Shown here piece after piece: positions 1-6,794 of a DNA stretch of 6,836 nucleotides. The DNA is from Oscillospiraceae bacterium (GTDB taxonomy: Bacteria; Bacillota_A; Clostridia; Oscillospirales; Oscillospiraceae), in the NCBI GenBank assembly GCA_017408725.1, contig JAFQUA010000006.1, positions 1-6,836 of the forward strand, read 5' to 3'. A model generated the notes under the pieces. It had not been told where the DNA came from. It ran no database searches and saw nothing but the letters and a program-made list of their open reading frames with translations. The stretch's first letter is position 1. Every line of letters begins with the position of its first letter. Both the position numbers and the translations under genes were made by a program.

Positions 1-1
1 A

Positions 2-226
2 TGGATGGCAGCAGCCAGAGAACGTCTGCGAAAGATGGAAAAGAAAGCCATGACCATTGAAGAAAAAATGGAGGAGATCCGGCAGGTGAACCGTGCGAAA
101 TGGATTCTGATCGAGCAGCTGAAAATGACAGAAGAGGAAGCTCATCACCATATTGAGAAACAGGCAATGGATCGGTGCTGTTCCAAAAAGGAGATCGCAC
201 GGAATATTATCAAAACTTATTCTTAA
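2..226 (+). CDS. ANTAR-domain response regulator, 3' end only (5' part outside window)
   Basis: The reading frame is open from the first complete codon (position 2) to a TAA at 224-226, giving the last 74 residues of a protein that starts outside the window. The ATG at 5 has no ribosome binding site visible and is probably internal. The segment has the layout of an ANTAR RNA-binding domain: a charged helix (RERLRKMEKKAM), then RAKWILIEQLKMTEEEAHHH, then IEKQAMDRCCSKKEIARNII. These correspond to the family's AKxxL, S/TExEA, AMD and EIAxxII positions. ANTAR domains bind paired hairpins in mRNA leaders and prevent transcription termination; they usually follow a receiver domain, as in the NasT/EutV types, but that part is not visible here. 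The residue after AK is Trp, where Gly is commonest. The gene has its own terminator, so it is probably not part of the pst operon. Its target and signal cannot be told from this fragment. Confidence 0.85.
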   Translation, partial: WMAAARERLRKMEKKAMTIEEKMEEIRQVNRAKWILIEQLKMTEEEAHHHIEKQAMDRCCSKKEIARNIIKTYS

Positions 227-229
227 TTG

Positions 230-271
230 ACAGCCGCCAGTGCATTGAAGTGCCCTGGCGGCCTGTTTCTT
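230..271 (+). terminator. Intrinsic terminator after the ANTAR gene
   Basis: ACAGCCGCCAG (230-240) pairs with CTGGCGG (255-261) and CTGT (263-266), leaving one bulged C at 262. The stem is therefore 11 bp and GC-rich, and it is followed by TTCTT. It begins 3 bases after the ANTAR stop codon. The inner bases GCA and TGC can extend the hairpin. There is no T-run on the opposite strand, so it should work in the + direction only. It would separate the ANTAR transcript from pstS. Confidence 0.8.
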
Positions 272-311
272 GCATTGGCAATTTTCTTATGGTTTCTGCA
301 GTGGAGATGAT

Positions 312-351
312 TTGACACAGATTTCACATTTGTTGTCTTTTGGATTTTACA
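312..351 (+). promoter_or_regulatory. Candidate Pho box (PhoP-binding direct repeats) upstream of pstS
   Basis: TTGACA at 312-317 and TTCACA at 323-328 start exactly 11 bases apart. TTTACA at 346-351 lies 23 bases further on, two repeat steps plus one base. The slot between them (TGTCTT, 334-339) matches poorly. Firmicute PhoP is known to bind TTnACA-like hexamers separated by about 5 bp, placed over the -20 to -60 region of Pho promoters. The position, about 65-105 bases before the pstS start codon, fits that arrangement. The repeats are seen directly; binding by the PhoP encoded downstream is inferred. Confidence 0.6.
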
Positions 352-360
352 TATGCTCTC

Positions 361-366
361 TAAAAT
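361..366 (+). promoter_or_regulatory. Candidate -10 element of the pst operon promoter
   Basis: TAAAAT matches the TATAAT consensus at five of six bases. Transcription would start near 373, placing the phased hexamers at roughly -61, -50, -39 and -27, which suits a PhoP-activated promoter. No good -35 lies 17 bp upstream, as expected if an activator replaces it. The alternative -10 is TATGCT at 352-357 (start near 364). Sequence alone does not decide between them. Confidence 0.45.
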
Positions 367-371
367 GATAC

Positions 372-409
372 CTGTAGCAAAGATAAATACAGTTGTCTGA
401 AAGGAGACA
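372..409 (+). promoter_or_regulatory. Two tandem small hairpins in the pstS leader, the second over the ribosome binding site
   Basis: CTGTA (372-376) pairs perfectly with TACAG (388-392) around an 11-base loop. After one base, TGTCT (394-398) pairs perfectly with AGACA (405-409) around the hexaloop GAAAGG. The Shine-Dalgarno AAGGAG (401-406) falls in the loop and the 3' arm of the second hairpin. Each stem is only 5 bp, so stability is modest and chance pairing is possible. If they form, they could tune access of ribosomes to pstS. Confidence 0.3.
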
Positions 410-415
410 TTGAAA

Positions 416-1234
416 ATGAAAAGAATGATTACCATGATGATGGCCGCAGTTTTGGCTCTGACCATGCTTGCAGGCTGTGGCAGCACAAACACCACTGGCT
501 CCGTTTCTACGGATGGATCCACTTCGATGGAAAAAGTGATCGGCGCTCTGGGTGAGGCTTTCCAGAATGACACGGGTATCAGCTTTACGTATAATCCTAC
601 CGGCTCCGGCAGCGGTATCAAGGCCGTTCAGGAAGGTCGCTGTGACATTGGCCTGTCCTCCCGTGAACTGAAAACCGAAGAAAAGGAAGCTGGTCTGAGC
701 GGCATCGTTCTGGCCTATGACGGCATTGCCATCATCGTGAACCCCGAAAATCCCGTCGCTGACCTGAGCGTGGAAACCATCGCCAGGATCTACACAGGGG
801 AAATCACCAACTGGTCTGAGGTTGGCGGAAATGATGTCGAGATTGTTCTGATCGGTCGTGAAGCCGGTTCCGGAACCCGTGACGGCTTCGAGTCCATTAC
901 CGATACCGAGGACGCCTGCCGGTACCGTCAGGAGCTGACTTCCACCGGAGATGTAATCACTACTGTTGCCCAGAACCCCGGCGCGATTGGCTATGCTTCC
1001 GTGGCTTCTGTGAAGGATACCGTAAAGGCCGTGACCGTAGACGGTATTGCTCCCACCGAAGAGACCATCAAGGATGGCAGCTATGTGGTACAGCGTCCTT
1101 TTGTGCTGGTAACGAAGACTGACACTGAACTGAGCGACGCAGCATTCAAGTTCTTCACCTACATTACCTCCGCTGAAGCATGCGACATCATCTCCGCAGC
1201 CGGTGTTGTCCCTGCTTACAGTGAAGGAAACTAA
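416..1234 (+). CDS. pstS: Phosphate ABC transporter, phosphate-binding lipoprotein PstS
   Basis: PstS captures inorganic phosphate outside the membrane and delivers it to PstC/PstA. The product is 272 residues. Residues 1-20 form a short lipoprotein signal peptide with positive Lys-Arg and a hydrophobic core, ending in lipobox LAGC with Cys21 as the lipidated residue, as expected for a Gram-positive anchor. Phosphate-binding loops typical of the family are visible: DGSTSM at 33-38, NPTGSGSGIKAV at 60-71, DIGLSSR at 77-83 and GREAGSGTR at 147-155. The sequence IYTGEITNW at 125-133 is also characteristic. I chose ATG 416 because AAGGAG at 401-406 lies 9 bases before it; the in-frame TTG at 410 is only 3 bases from that site. 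It is first in the operon, directly after the candidate Pho box. A long open frame on the opposite strand (347-1258) is a shadow of this gene. The family call is certain on motifs and context. Confidence 0.96.
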   Translation: MKRMITMMMAAVLALTMLAGCGSTNTTGSVSTDGSTSMEKVIGALGEAFQNDTGISFTYNPTGSGSGIKAVQEGRCDIGLSSRELKTEEKEAGLSGIVLAYDGIAIIVNPENPVADLSVETIARIYTGEITNWSEVGGNDVEIVLIGREAGSGTRDGFESITDTEDACRYRQELTSTGDVITTVAQNPGAIGYASVASVKDTVKAVTVDGIAPTEETIKDGSYVVQRPFVLVTKTDTELSDAAFKFFTYITSAEACDIISAAGVVPAYSEGN

Positions 1235-1247
1235 GAAAGAAGCAGAT

Positions 1248-1273
1248 GCGACGGTCATGCTACTGGCCGTCGC
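1248..1273 (+). promoter_or_regulatory. Intercistronic hairpin between pstS and pstC
   Basis: GCGACGGTC (1248-1256) pairs with GGCCGTCGC (1265-1273): nine pairs, eight Watson-Crick and one G-U, around an 8-base loop. It starts 13 bases after the pstS stop. No T-run follows, so it is not a standard intrinsic terminator. Hairpins just after pstS-type binding-protein genes are known to protect the upstream message from 3' exonucleases or to cause partial termination, giving more binding protein than permease. That role is inferred here. Confidence 0.6.
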
Positions 1274-1287
1274 TCATGCGCTATGAG
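1273..1287 (+). promoter_or_regulatory. Small hairpin overlapping the pstC ribosome binding site
   Basis: CTCAT (1273-1277) pairs with ATGAG (1283-1287) around a 5-base loop. The 3' arm contains the start of the pstC Shine-Dalgarno GAGGG (1285-1289). It shares base 1273 with the larger hairpin just before it. The stem is short, so its effect on pstC translation is speculative. Confidence 0.25.
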
Positions 1288-1296
1288 GGACAGACT

Positions 1297-2163
1297 ATGA
1301 AAAAGAATCAATTGTTGGAAAAAGTCATCCATGGGATCTTTCTGCTGCTGGGATTGATTACGGTCGGCTGCGTTCTGCTGATTACCATCTATCTGGTGAT
1401 TTCCGGTATACCCGCGATCCGTGAGATCGGTTTGGTGGACTTCCTGTTCGGCAAGGAATGGGCATCCACGGCATCTGAACCGAAATACGGTATTTTACCC
1501 TTTATCCTGACCAGTAGTTTCGGAACTGCAGGGGCTATCCTCATTGGTGTTCCGGTTGGCTTTATGACTGCTGTATATCTGTCTAAACTGGCATCCCCCG
1601 GAGTAAAATCCGTGATGCAGTCTGCAGTGAGCCTGCTTGCCGGTATCCCTTCCGTGGTTTTTGGCCTGGTGGGTATGCTGGTACTGGTTCCGGGTATCCG
1701 AAAGATATTTCTTGTGCCTGATGGCGCGAGTTTGTTGGCGGCGATCATTGTCCTGGCAATCATGATTCTGCCGTCCATTATCAAAATGTCCATCACCGCA
1801 CTGGATGCGGTTCCCAAGGCATACGAAGATGCTTCGCTTGCGCTTGGTGCAACGCCTATCGAAACCTATTTCAAGGTTTCTGTCCCTGCTGCAAAAAGCG
1901 GTATCGCGGCAGCTGTTGTACTGGGTGTGGGCCGAGCGGTCGGTGAAGCGATGGCAGTAATGATGGTAGCAGGTAATGTGCCGAACATGCCAGATTCGCT
2001 GTTTCAGAGCGTTCGCTTTCTGACAACTGCCGTATCCAGCGAGATGGCTTATTCCAGCGGTTTGCAGAGACAGGCACTGTTCTCCATCGCACTGGTATTG
2101 TTCCTGTTTATTATGCTGATCAATGCCACGCTGAATTTCTTCCTCAAACGGGAAAAGGAGTAA
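1297..2163 (+). CDS. pstC: Phosphate ABC transporter permease PstC
   Basis: PstC is one of the two membrane subunits that form the phosphate channel. The product is 288 residues. Hydrophobic stretches support six membrane helices at about 12-36, 70-95, 108-132, 146-163, 200-225 and 259-283. The cytoplasmic coupling loop that contacts PstB (EAA-type motif) begins at 175 with AYEDASLALGATPIETYF. The family stretch LLAGIPSVVFGLVGM is also present. I chose ATG 1297, which has GAGGG at 1285-1289 with 7 bases of spacing. The longer open frame from 1246 would add 17 polar residues encoded by the intercistronic hairpins and has no suitable ribosome binding site. The gap to pstA is 3 bp. Assignment as PstC rather than PstA rests on gene order and on the loop after helix 1 (VDFLFGKEW), typical of PstC. 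Confidence 0.95.
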   Translation: MKKNQLLEKVIHGIFLLLGLITVGCVLLITIYLVISGIPAIREIGLVDFLFGKEWASTASEPKYGILPFILTSSFGTAGAILIGVPVGFMTAVYLSKLASPGVKSVMQSAVSLLAGIPSVVFGLVGMLVLVPGIRKIFLVPDGASLLAAIIVLAIMILPSIIKMSITALDAVPKAYEDASLALGATPIETYFKVSVPAAKSGIAAAVVLGVGRAVGEAMAVMMVAGNVPNMPDSLFQSVRFLTTAVSSEMAYSSGLQRQALFSIALVLFLFIMLINATLNFFLKREKE

Positions 2164-2166
2164 AAT

Positions 2167-3024
2167 ATGCACAATCAATCATTATCCCGGAAGAGAAGCG
2201 GCTTTGAAATACTGATGAAAGCGCTGATGCTGTTGTCAGTTGGCTTGACTGCCGCTCTGGTGCTGTTCCTGCTGATCTATGTGCTGGGGCAGGGCGTACC
2301 CAATATCACTTGGGAACTGCTGTCAACCAAACCCAGCTACCTGACTGAGCGCATCGGTATCCTGCCTGATATTTTGAATACGGTCTATGTTGTGCTGGCA
2401 ACCTTGCTTATCGTCCTTCCTTTGGGCGTGGGTGCAGCCATCTATCTGACCGAGTACGCATCCAATAAAAAAGTGGTTGGCATCATCGAGTATGCCGCCG
2501 AGACCCTTTCCGGCATCCCCTCTATTATCTACGGTCTGGTGGGTATGCTGTTGTTCTCCAACAGCATGGGAACCTGCTTGATGGCAGGTGCGCTGACTCT
2601 GGTAATTATGAATCTGCCTACCATTATGCGTACCACGCAGGAGAGTTTGAAAACCGTTCCTCAGTCCTACCGTGAAGGTGCATTCGGTTTGGGTGCCGGT
2701 AAGTGGCGTGTTGTCCGTACTGTAGTCCTTCCCGGTTGTGTGGATGGTGTCATCACAGGTTGTATTTTATCTGTCGGTCGCATTCTTGGTGAGTCTGCAG
2801 CACTGCTCTTTACCGCAGGCTTTGCTCATGCGGCGGGCGGCATGATCGATGGACTGGCAGCGCCGGGTGCAACGCTGACCGTTGCTCTCTATGTATACGC
2901 AAAAGAACAGGGCGAGTTCGGTGTGGCTTTTGCCATTGCTGCCATCCTGATGGTGTTGACTGTTCTGATCAACTTTGCAGCGACTTCGGTGCAGGAGCAC
3001 TTTGCAAAAAGGAGAAGTTTATGA
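2167..3024 (+). CDS. pstA: Phosphate ABC transporter permease PstA
   Basis: PstA is the second membrane subunit of the phosphate importer and pairs with PstC. The product is 285 residues with a polar, basic N-terminus (RKR at 8-10), a first helix at about 18-42 and five further hydrophobic segments. The stretch [16 protein letters not shown] parallels the same region in PstC. The EAA-type coupling loop begins at 167 with [20 protein letters not shown]. The stretch [15 protein letters not shown] is typical of PstA. AAGGAG at 2155-2160, inside the end of pstC, gives 6 bases of spacing to ATG 2167. The TGA stop overlaps the pstB start codon in an ATGA junction, implying coupled translation with the ATPase. 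Confidence 0.96.
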   Translation: MHNQSLSRKRSGFEILMKALMLLSVGLTAALVLFLLIYVLGQGVPNITWELLSTKPSYLTERIGILPDILNTVYVVLATLLIVLPLGVGAAIYLTEYASNKKVVGIIEYAAETLSGIPSIIYGLVGMLLFSNSMGTCLMAGALTLVIMNLPTIMRTTQESLKTVPQSYREGAFGLGAGKWRVVRTVVLPGCVDGVITGCILSVGRILGESAALLFTAGFAHAAGGMIDGLAAPGATLTVALYVYAKEQGEFGVAFAIAAILMVLTVLINFAATSVQEHFAKRRSL

Positions 3025-3776
3025 AGTCTGTCATTACTGTAAACGATATGTGCCTGTGGTACGGCGACCATCAGGCTCTGAAAAATGTAAATATCGAAAT
3101 CCCCGAAAGGAGTATTACCGCCTTTATCGGCCCTTCCGGCTGCGGCAAGTCTACTTTCCTCAAAACCTTGAACCGAATGAATGACCTGATTCCCGGTGTG
3201 AAGATCACCGGCGACATTCGATATGAGGAAACAGATATTTTCTCCAGGGAAGTGGATGTGAACAATCTCCGAAAAGAAATCGGTATGGTGTTCCAGAAGC
3301 CTAATCCATTCCCTATGAGCATCTACGACAATGTGGCTTACGGTCCCCGCACACACGGCATTACGAATAAAGTGCAGTTGGATGGGATCGTGGAACAGGC
3401 TCTGCGTGATGCGGCGATCTGGGACGAGGTGAAGGACAGATTGAAAAAGAATGCCCTTGGTATGTCCGGTGGTCAGCAGCAGCGTCTGTGCATTGCAAGA
3501 GCGTTGGCTGTGCAGCCGAAGATACTGCTGATGGATGAACCAACATCTGCGCTCGACCCAATTTCTACCTCCCACATCGAGGAACTGGTTATGGAGCTGA
3601 AAGAAAAGTATACCATCGTTATGGTTACACACAATATGCAGCAAGCGGTTCGCGTGTCTGACTATACTGCGTTCTTTTTGCTTGGCGAGTTGGTAGAGTT
3701 TGGAAAGACAGATGACATTTTCTCACAGCCTATGGATAAGCGCACTGAAGATTACATTACCGGCAGATTTGGTTAA
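3021..3776 (+). CDS. pstB: Phosphate ABC transporter ATP-binding protein PstB
   Basis: PstB hydrolyses ATP on the cytoplasmic face to drive phosphate import through PstC/PstA. The product is 251 residues, normal for the family. All nucleotide-binding motifs are present in order: Walker [10 protein letters not shown] at 37-45, Q-loop Gln92 in [11 protein letters not shown], signature MSGGQQQR at 148-155, Walker B ILLMDEP at 168-174, D-loop SALD at 176-179 and switch His204 in [26 protein letters not shown] is a PstB hallmark that separates it from other ABC importers. The first signature residue is Met where Leu is usual, a mild substitution unlikely to abolish activity. AAGGAG at 3009-3014 lies 6 bases before ATG 3021, within the end of pstA. 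Confidence 0.97.
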   Translation: MKSVITVNDMCLWYGDHQALKNVNIEIPERSITAFIGPSGCGKSTFLKTLNRMNDLIPGVKITGDIRYEETDIFSREVDVNNLRKEIGMVFQKPNPFPMSIYDNVAYGPRTHGITNKVQLDGIVEQALRDAAIWDEVKDRLKKNALGMSGGQQQRLCIARALAVQPKILLMDEPTSALDPISTSHIEELVMELKEKYTIVMVTHNMQQAVRVSDYTAFFLLGELVEFGKTDDIFSQPMDKRTEDYITGRFG

Positions 3777-3785
3777 GGAGGAAAT

Positions 3786-4430
3786 ATGAGAAACCGATTT
3801 GAGCAGCAGCTGTTTGAACTGAACAGAGAGATTATTGAAATGGGTGCCTTGTGCGAAGAGGCGATCGAAGCCGCCGCAAAAGCCCTTATCGATGGTGATG
3901 TGATTTTAGCGGAAACAGTGAAAGAAAACGGTTCTGCCATTGATCAGATGGAGCGCGACATTGAAAGCAGATGTATGAAGCTTTTGCTTCACCAGCAGCC
4001 GGTGGCAAAGGATCTTCGTCTGATTTCTGCGGCGCTGAAAATTATCACGGACATGGAGCGCATCGGAGATCAGGCTGAGGATATTGCGGAAATCGTTGCC
4101 TTTCTGAATGGTCACAATATGGATGGCATGAAACTGATTACGGAAATGGCCGGAGAGACAACTCGAATGGTTACATCCAGTGTAGATGCCTTTGTGAAAA
4201 AAGATGTGGAACTTGCCCGAAATGTGATTGCTCGGGATGATATTGTTGACACATATTTCTCCAAGGTGAAACGGGGCATTATCACATGGATTGCGGAAAA
4301 CCCGGAGGATGGAGAATTTGCTCTCGATCTGTTGATGATTTCCAAGTATTTTGAACGGATCGGTGACCATGCAACCAATATTGCGGAATGGGTGATTTAC
4401 TCCGTAACAGGAATCCACAAGGAGGTGTGA
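3786..4430 (+). CDS. phoU: Phosphate signalling and transport regulator PhoU
   Basis: PhoU is a cytoplasmic, membrane-associated helical protein that links Pst transporter state to the PhoR kinase and limits Pho activation and phosphate uptake when phosphate is plentiful. The product is 214 residues, the usual size, and consists of two related three-helix repeats. The metal-binding ExxxD-type motifs of the two repeats are clear: MERIGDQAEDIAE at 90-102 and FERIGDHATNIAE at 189-201. The conserved QQPVAKDLRLI stretch precedes the first. It starts 9 bases after the pstB stop. AAGGAGG overlapping that junction is a strong ribosome binding site for ATG 3786. A second AAGGAGG near the end of the gene (4419-4425) serves the next gene. 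Confidence 0.96.
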   Translation: MRNRFEQQLFELNREIIEMGALCEEAIEAAAKALIDGDVILAETVKENGSAIDQMERDIESRCMKLLLHQQPVAKDLRLISAALKIITDMERIGDQAEDIAEIVAFLNGHNMDGMKLITEMAGETTRMVTSSVDAFVKKDVELARNVIARDDIVDTYFSKVKRGIITWIAENPEDGEFALDLLMISKYFERIGDHATNIAEWVIYSVTGIHKEV

Positions 4431-4432
4431 AC

Positions 4433-5113
4433 ATGATTTGGTGCGTGGAAGATGACGCAGGTATCCGTGACATCGAAATGTATGCATTGAATGCTGCCGG
4501 ATTTGAAACCAAGGGCTTTGAAGATGGTCTTTCCTGCTGGGAAGCACTGCAAAAGGAAAAGCCAGAGCTGATCGTACTGGATGTGATGCTGCCCGGTATG
4601 GATGGTATCGGGATTTTGACACAAATGAAAGAATCTGTTGAATATAACAGGATTCCTGTGATTCTGGCAACTGCAAAGGGACAGGAGTATGACCGCGTCC
4701 GTGGCCTGGATTTGGGTGCCGATGATTATATTGTGAAACCATTCAGCATTATGGAAATGGTATCCAGAGTAAAAGCGGTACTCCGCCGCAGCCAGCCCCA
4801 GCAGGTATCCAAGCTGCTGAAGGTGGGCGGTCTCGTGGTCAATTTGGATGAGCATACAGTGATTGCGGATGGGTGTAGAGTTCAGCTTACATATAAGGAA
4901 TTTGAGATTCTCCGGATGTTCCTTTCTCATCCCGGAATGGTTTACACCAGAGAACAGCTGTTTTCTCAGGTATGGAAACAGGATTATATGGGGGATTCCC
5001 GTACCCTGGATGCCCATATCCGTACCTTACGCCAGAAGTTGGACGGCTACGGCAAGATGATCGAAACTGTTCGGAATGTAGGCTATCGCTGGGAGGCTCA
5101 TTATGACAAGTAA
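4433..5113 (+). CDS. phoP: OmpR/PhoB-family response regulator, phosphate-regulon type (PhoP)
   Basis: This is the DNA-binding partner of the downstream kinase. The product is 226 residues: a receiver domain at about 1-118 and a winged-helix output domain at about 128-222. In the receiver, acidic pocket Glu6-Asp7-Asp8, phosphoacceptor Asp50 (VLDVMLPGMD), switch Thr80 and Lys102 in DYIVKPF are all present, so it should be phosphorylatable. The output domain has LTYKEFEIL, the recognition-helix region TLDAHIRTLRQKL and terminal VRNVGYRW. I chose ATG 4433, 2 bases after the phoU stop, with AAGGAGG at 4419-4425 and 7 bases of spacing; an upstream in-frame ATG at 4388 lies inside phoU and lacks such a site. 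The name is from context: between phoU and phoR it is best read as PhoP (PhoB of proteobacteria). It should bind the repeats before pstS and so control its own operon. Confidence 0.92.
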   Translation: MIWCVEDDAGIRDIEMYALNAAGFETKGFEDGLSCWEALQKEKPELIVLDVMLPGMDGIGILTQMKESVEYNRIPVILATAKGQEYDRVRGLDLGADDYIVKPFSIMEMVSRVKAVLRRSQPQQVSKLLKVGGLVVNLDEHTVIADGCRVQLTYKEFEILRMFLSHPGMVYTREQLFSQVWKQDYMGDSRTLDAHIRTLRQKLDGYGKMIETVRNVGYRWEAHYDK

Positions 5114-6755
5114 AATTATGAAGTCCATCCTTTCTGTGGCAATCGCAGTGCTGATGGCGAGTTTGACGATAATTACTGGAATACTGTATCCGTATTTTGG
5201 GAGTGTGCAGGAATCACAGCTAAAAGATGAATTGAGCCTTGCGGCAAGCGCAACGCAGCAGCTTGGTAAAGGATATCTGGAAAAATTGAACGCTGACCGC
5301 TACCGTTTGACATGGGTAAATGCTGATGGAACTGTCATTTACGACAGCCATGTAGATGCAGATACTATGGAAAACCATGCAGAACGCGAAGAAATCAGGG
5401 AAGCTCTTGCATCCGGTACAGGAAGCAGTACACGTCAATCCTCCACATTGACTGAGCAAACTATCTATGAAGCAACCCGGCTGAATGACGGCAGCGTGCT
5501 TCGTGTATCCGTGAGCCGTGCAACCGTGCTGGTGCTGGTGTTGGGAATGCTCCGGCCAATTGCCATTGTTCTGGTGATTGCCATTGTGCTTTCCGCGTGG
5601 CTGGCACACCGTATGGCAAAGACGATTGTTGCGCCGCTGAATAACTTGAATCTGGATAACCCCATGGAAAATGAAGCATATGAGGAATTATCCCCGCTGC
5701 TTCACCGTATCCATGCGCAGCATTTGGAAATCAAAAGCCAGCTCCGAACTTTACAACATAAGCAGAATGAATTTGAACAAATTACGGGAAATATGAAGGA
5801 AGCGCTGGTTCTTCTAGACAGTAGCGGCAGGATCCTCAGCATCAACCCTGCTGCAAGAATGCTGTTTGGTGCTGGCATTACCTGTATCGGAGAGGATTTT
5901 CTTGCGATTGACCGCAAGCAGAATATGCGCCTGGCATTGCAGACTGCAAGAGAGCAGGGTAGTGCTGATTTCCGGGCCAGGGAGAACGGCAGAGAGTATC
6001 AGTTTGATCTGAGCAGAATTGACTCTGACGGAAATCATCATGGTATGGTGATCCTTGCCTTTGATATCACGGAGCAGGTCAATGCAGAAAAGAACCGTCA
6101 GGAGTTTACCGCAAATGTGTCCCACGAACTGAAAACACCGCTGCAGTCCATCATTGGTTCCGCAGAACTGATGGAAAACGGCATTGTGAAGGCAGAAGAT
6201 GCACCACGATTTGTGGGCCGCATTCGCAAAGAGGCATCCAGACTGGTTACACTAATTGATGATATTATCCGTTTATCTCAGCTGGATGATGGAACGGATA
6301 TGCCCCATGAAGAAGTATCCCTCAAAGTTCTTTCTGAGGAAGTCTGTGAAACACTTGCAGATGCTGCAAAACTGAAGGGTGTTTCTTTGGAAATCATCGG
6401 CGAAGATGGCGTTGTGAATGGTGTCCGCAGATTGCTGTATGAGGTCGTCTACAACCTTTGCGATAATGCCATTAAGTACAACCAACCCGGCGGCAGAGTG
6501 AAAGTGACTGTTGCTCAGAAATCCGGTGAAGTGTTGCTGAGTGTACAGGATACTGGTATCGGCATTTCTCCTGAACATCAGGAAAAAGTGTTTGAACGAT
6601 TCTACCGTGTGGATAAAAGCCATTCCAGGCAATCCGGCGGCACCGGCCTTGGCCTGTCTATTGTGAAGCACGCCGTGCAGTATCACCACGGTAGAATTAT
6701 TCTGGAAAGTGAACAGAATAAAGGTACAACTGTTTCTGTGATTCTTTCAAAATAA
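5103..6755 (+). CDS. phoR: Membrane sensor histidine kinase PhoR
   Basis: PhoR phosphorylates, and probably dephosphorylates, PhoP according to phosphate status. The product is 550 residues. In order it has a first membrane helix at about 7-29, an extracytoplasmic region at about 30-140, a second helix at about 143-168, a linker with helical character, a PAS domain at about 222-330, a HisKA domain with His341 in SHELKTPLQS, and a HATPase domain. The ATPase boxes are intact: N box NLCDNAIKYN (451-460), G1 DTGIGI (483-488), F box FERFYR (497-502) and G2 GGTGLGLS (512-519). HELKT carries the Glu and Thr of the kinase/phosphatase motif. The outer region contains VNADGTVIYDS and NHAEREEI, a pattern I associate with PhoR-like kinases of Firmicutes; it probably folds as a Cache/PAS-like unit. 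ATG 5103 follows GGGAGG (5091-5096) by 6 bases and overlaps the phoP end by 11 bp; ATG 5118 is a weaker alternative. Confidence 0.93.
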   Translation: MTSKIMKSILSVAIAVLMASLTIITGILYPYFGSVQESQLKDELSLAASATQQLGKGYLEKLNADRYRLTWVNADGTVIYDSHVDADTMENHAEREEIREALASGTGSSTRQSSTLTEQTIYEATRLNDGSVLRVSVSRATVLVLVLGMLRPIAIVLVIAIVLSAWLAHRMAKTIVAPLNNLNLDNPMENEAYEELSPLLHRIHAQHLEIKSQLRTLQHKQNEFEQITGNMKEALVLLDSSGRILSINPAARMLFGAGITCIGEDFLAIDRKQNMRLALQTAREQGSADFRARENGREYQFDLSRIDSDGNHHGMVILAFDITEQVNAEKNRQEFTANVSHELKTPLQSIIGSAELMENGIVKAEDAPRFVGRIRKEASRLVTLIDDIIRLSQLDDGTDMPHEEVSLKVLSEEVCETLADAAKLKGVSLEIIGEDGVVNGVRRLLYEVVYNLCDNAIKYNQPGGRVKVTVAQKSGEVLLSVQDTGIGISPEHQEKVFERFYRVDKSHSRQSGGTGLGLSIVKHAVQYHHGRIILESEQNKGTTVSVILSK

Positions 6756-6794
6756 GCAAAATGAAGAACATGGCCTTTGTGAAATGCAGAAGCT

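Noticed and set aside
241..277. Direct repeat TGCATTG at 241-247 and 271-277
   Set aside because: Seven bases is within chance for this gap, and one copy is in the terminator loop. No mobile-element or attachment-site structure surrounds it.
312..317. TTGACA as a simple sigma-70 type -35 element
   Set aside because: The bases 17 downstream (GTCTTT at 335-340) do not resemble a -10, and the hexamer fits better as one unit of the 11-bp phased repeats.
230..409. Two-hairpin ANTAR target RNA in the ANTAR-pstS gap
   Set aside because: Known ANTAR targets need paired hairpins with hexaloops carrying A at position 1 and G at position 4. None of the stems here presents such a loop: the 394-409 hexaloop is GAAAGG and the 372-392 loop is 11 bases.
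347..1258. Long open frame of about 300 codons on the - strand opposite pstS
   Set aside because: It is the codon-bias shadow of pstS. The translation has no recognisable domain and is rich in His, Cys and Gly, and the + strand gene is unmistakable.
1246..1296. Upstream 17-codon extension of pstC
   Set aside because: It runs through the intercistronic hairpins, adds a polar non-conserved stretch before the first helix, and lacks a suitable ribosome binding site; ATG 1297 has one.
1495..2178. Open frame of 227 codons on the - strand opposite pstC
   Set aside because: The translation is dominated by His, Gln, Cys and Arg, as expected from antisense of membrane-helix codons. There is no domain and no ribosome binding site.
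3906..4742. Open frame of 278 codons on the - strand opposite phoU and phoP
   Set aside because: It crosses two well-supported + strand genes and has no family features.
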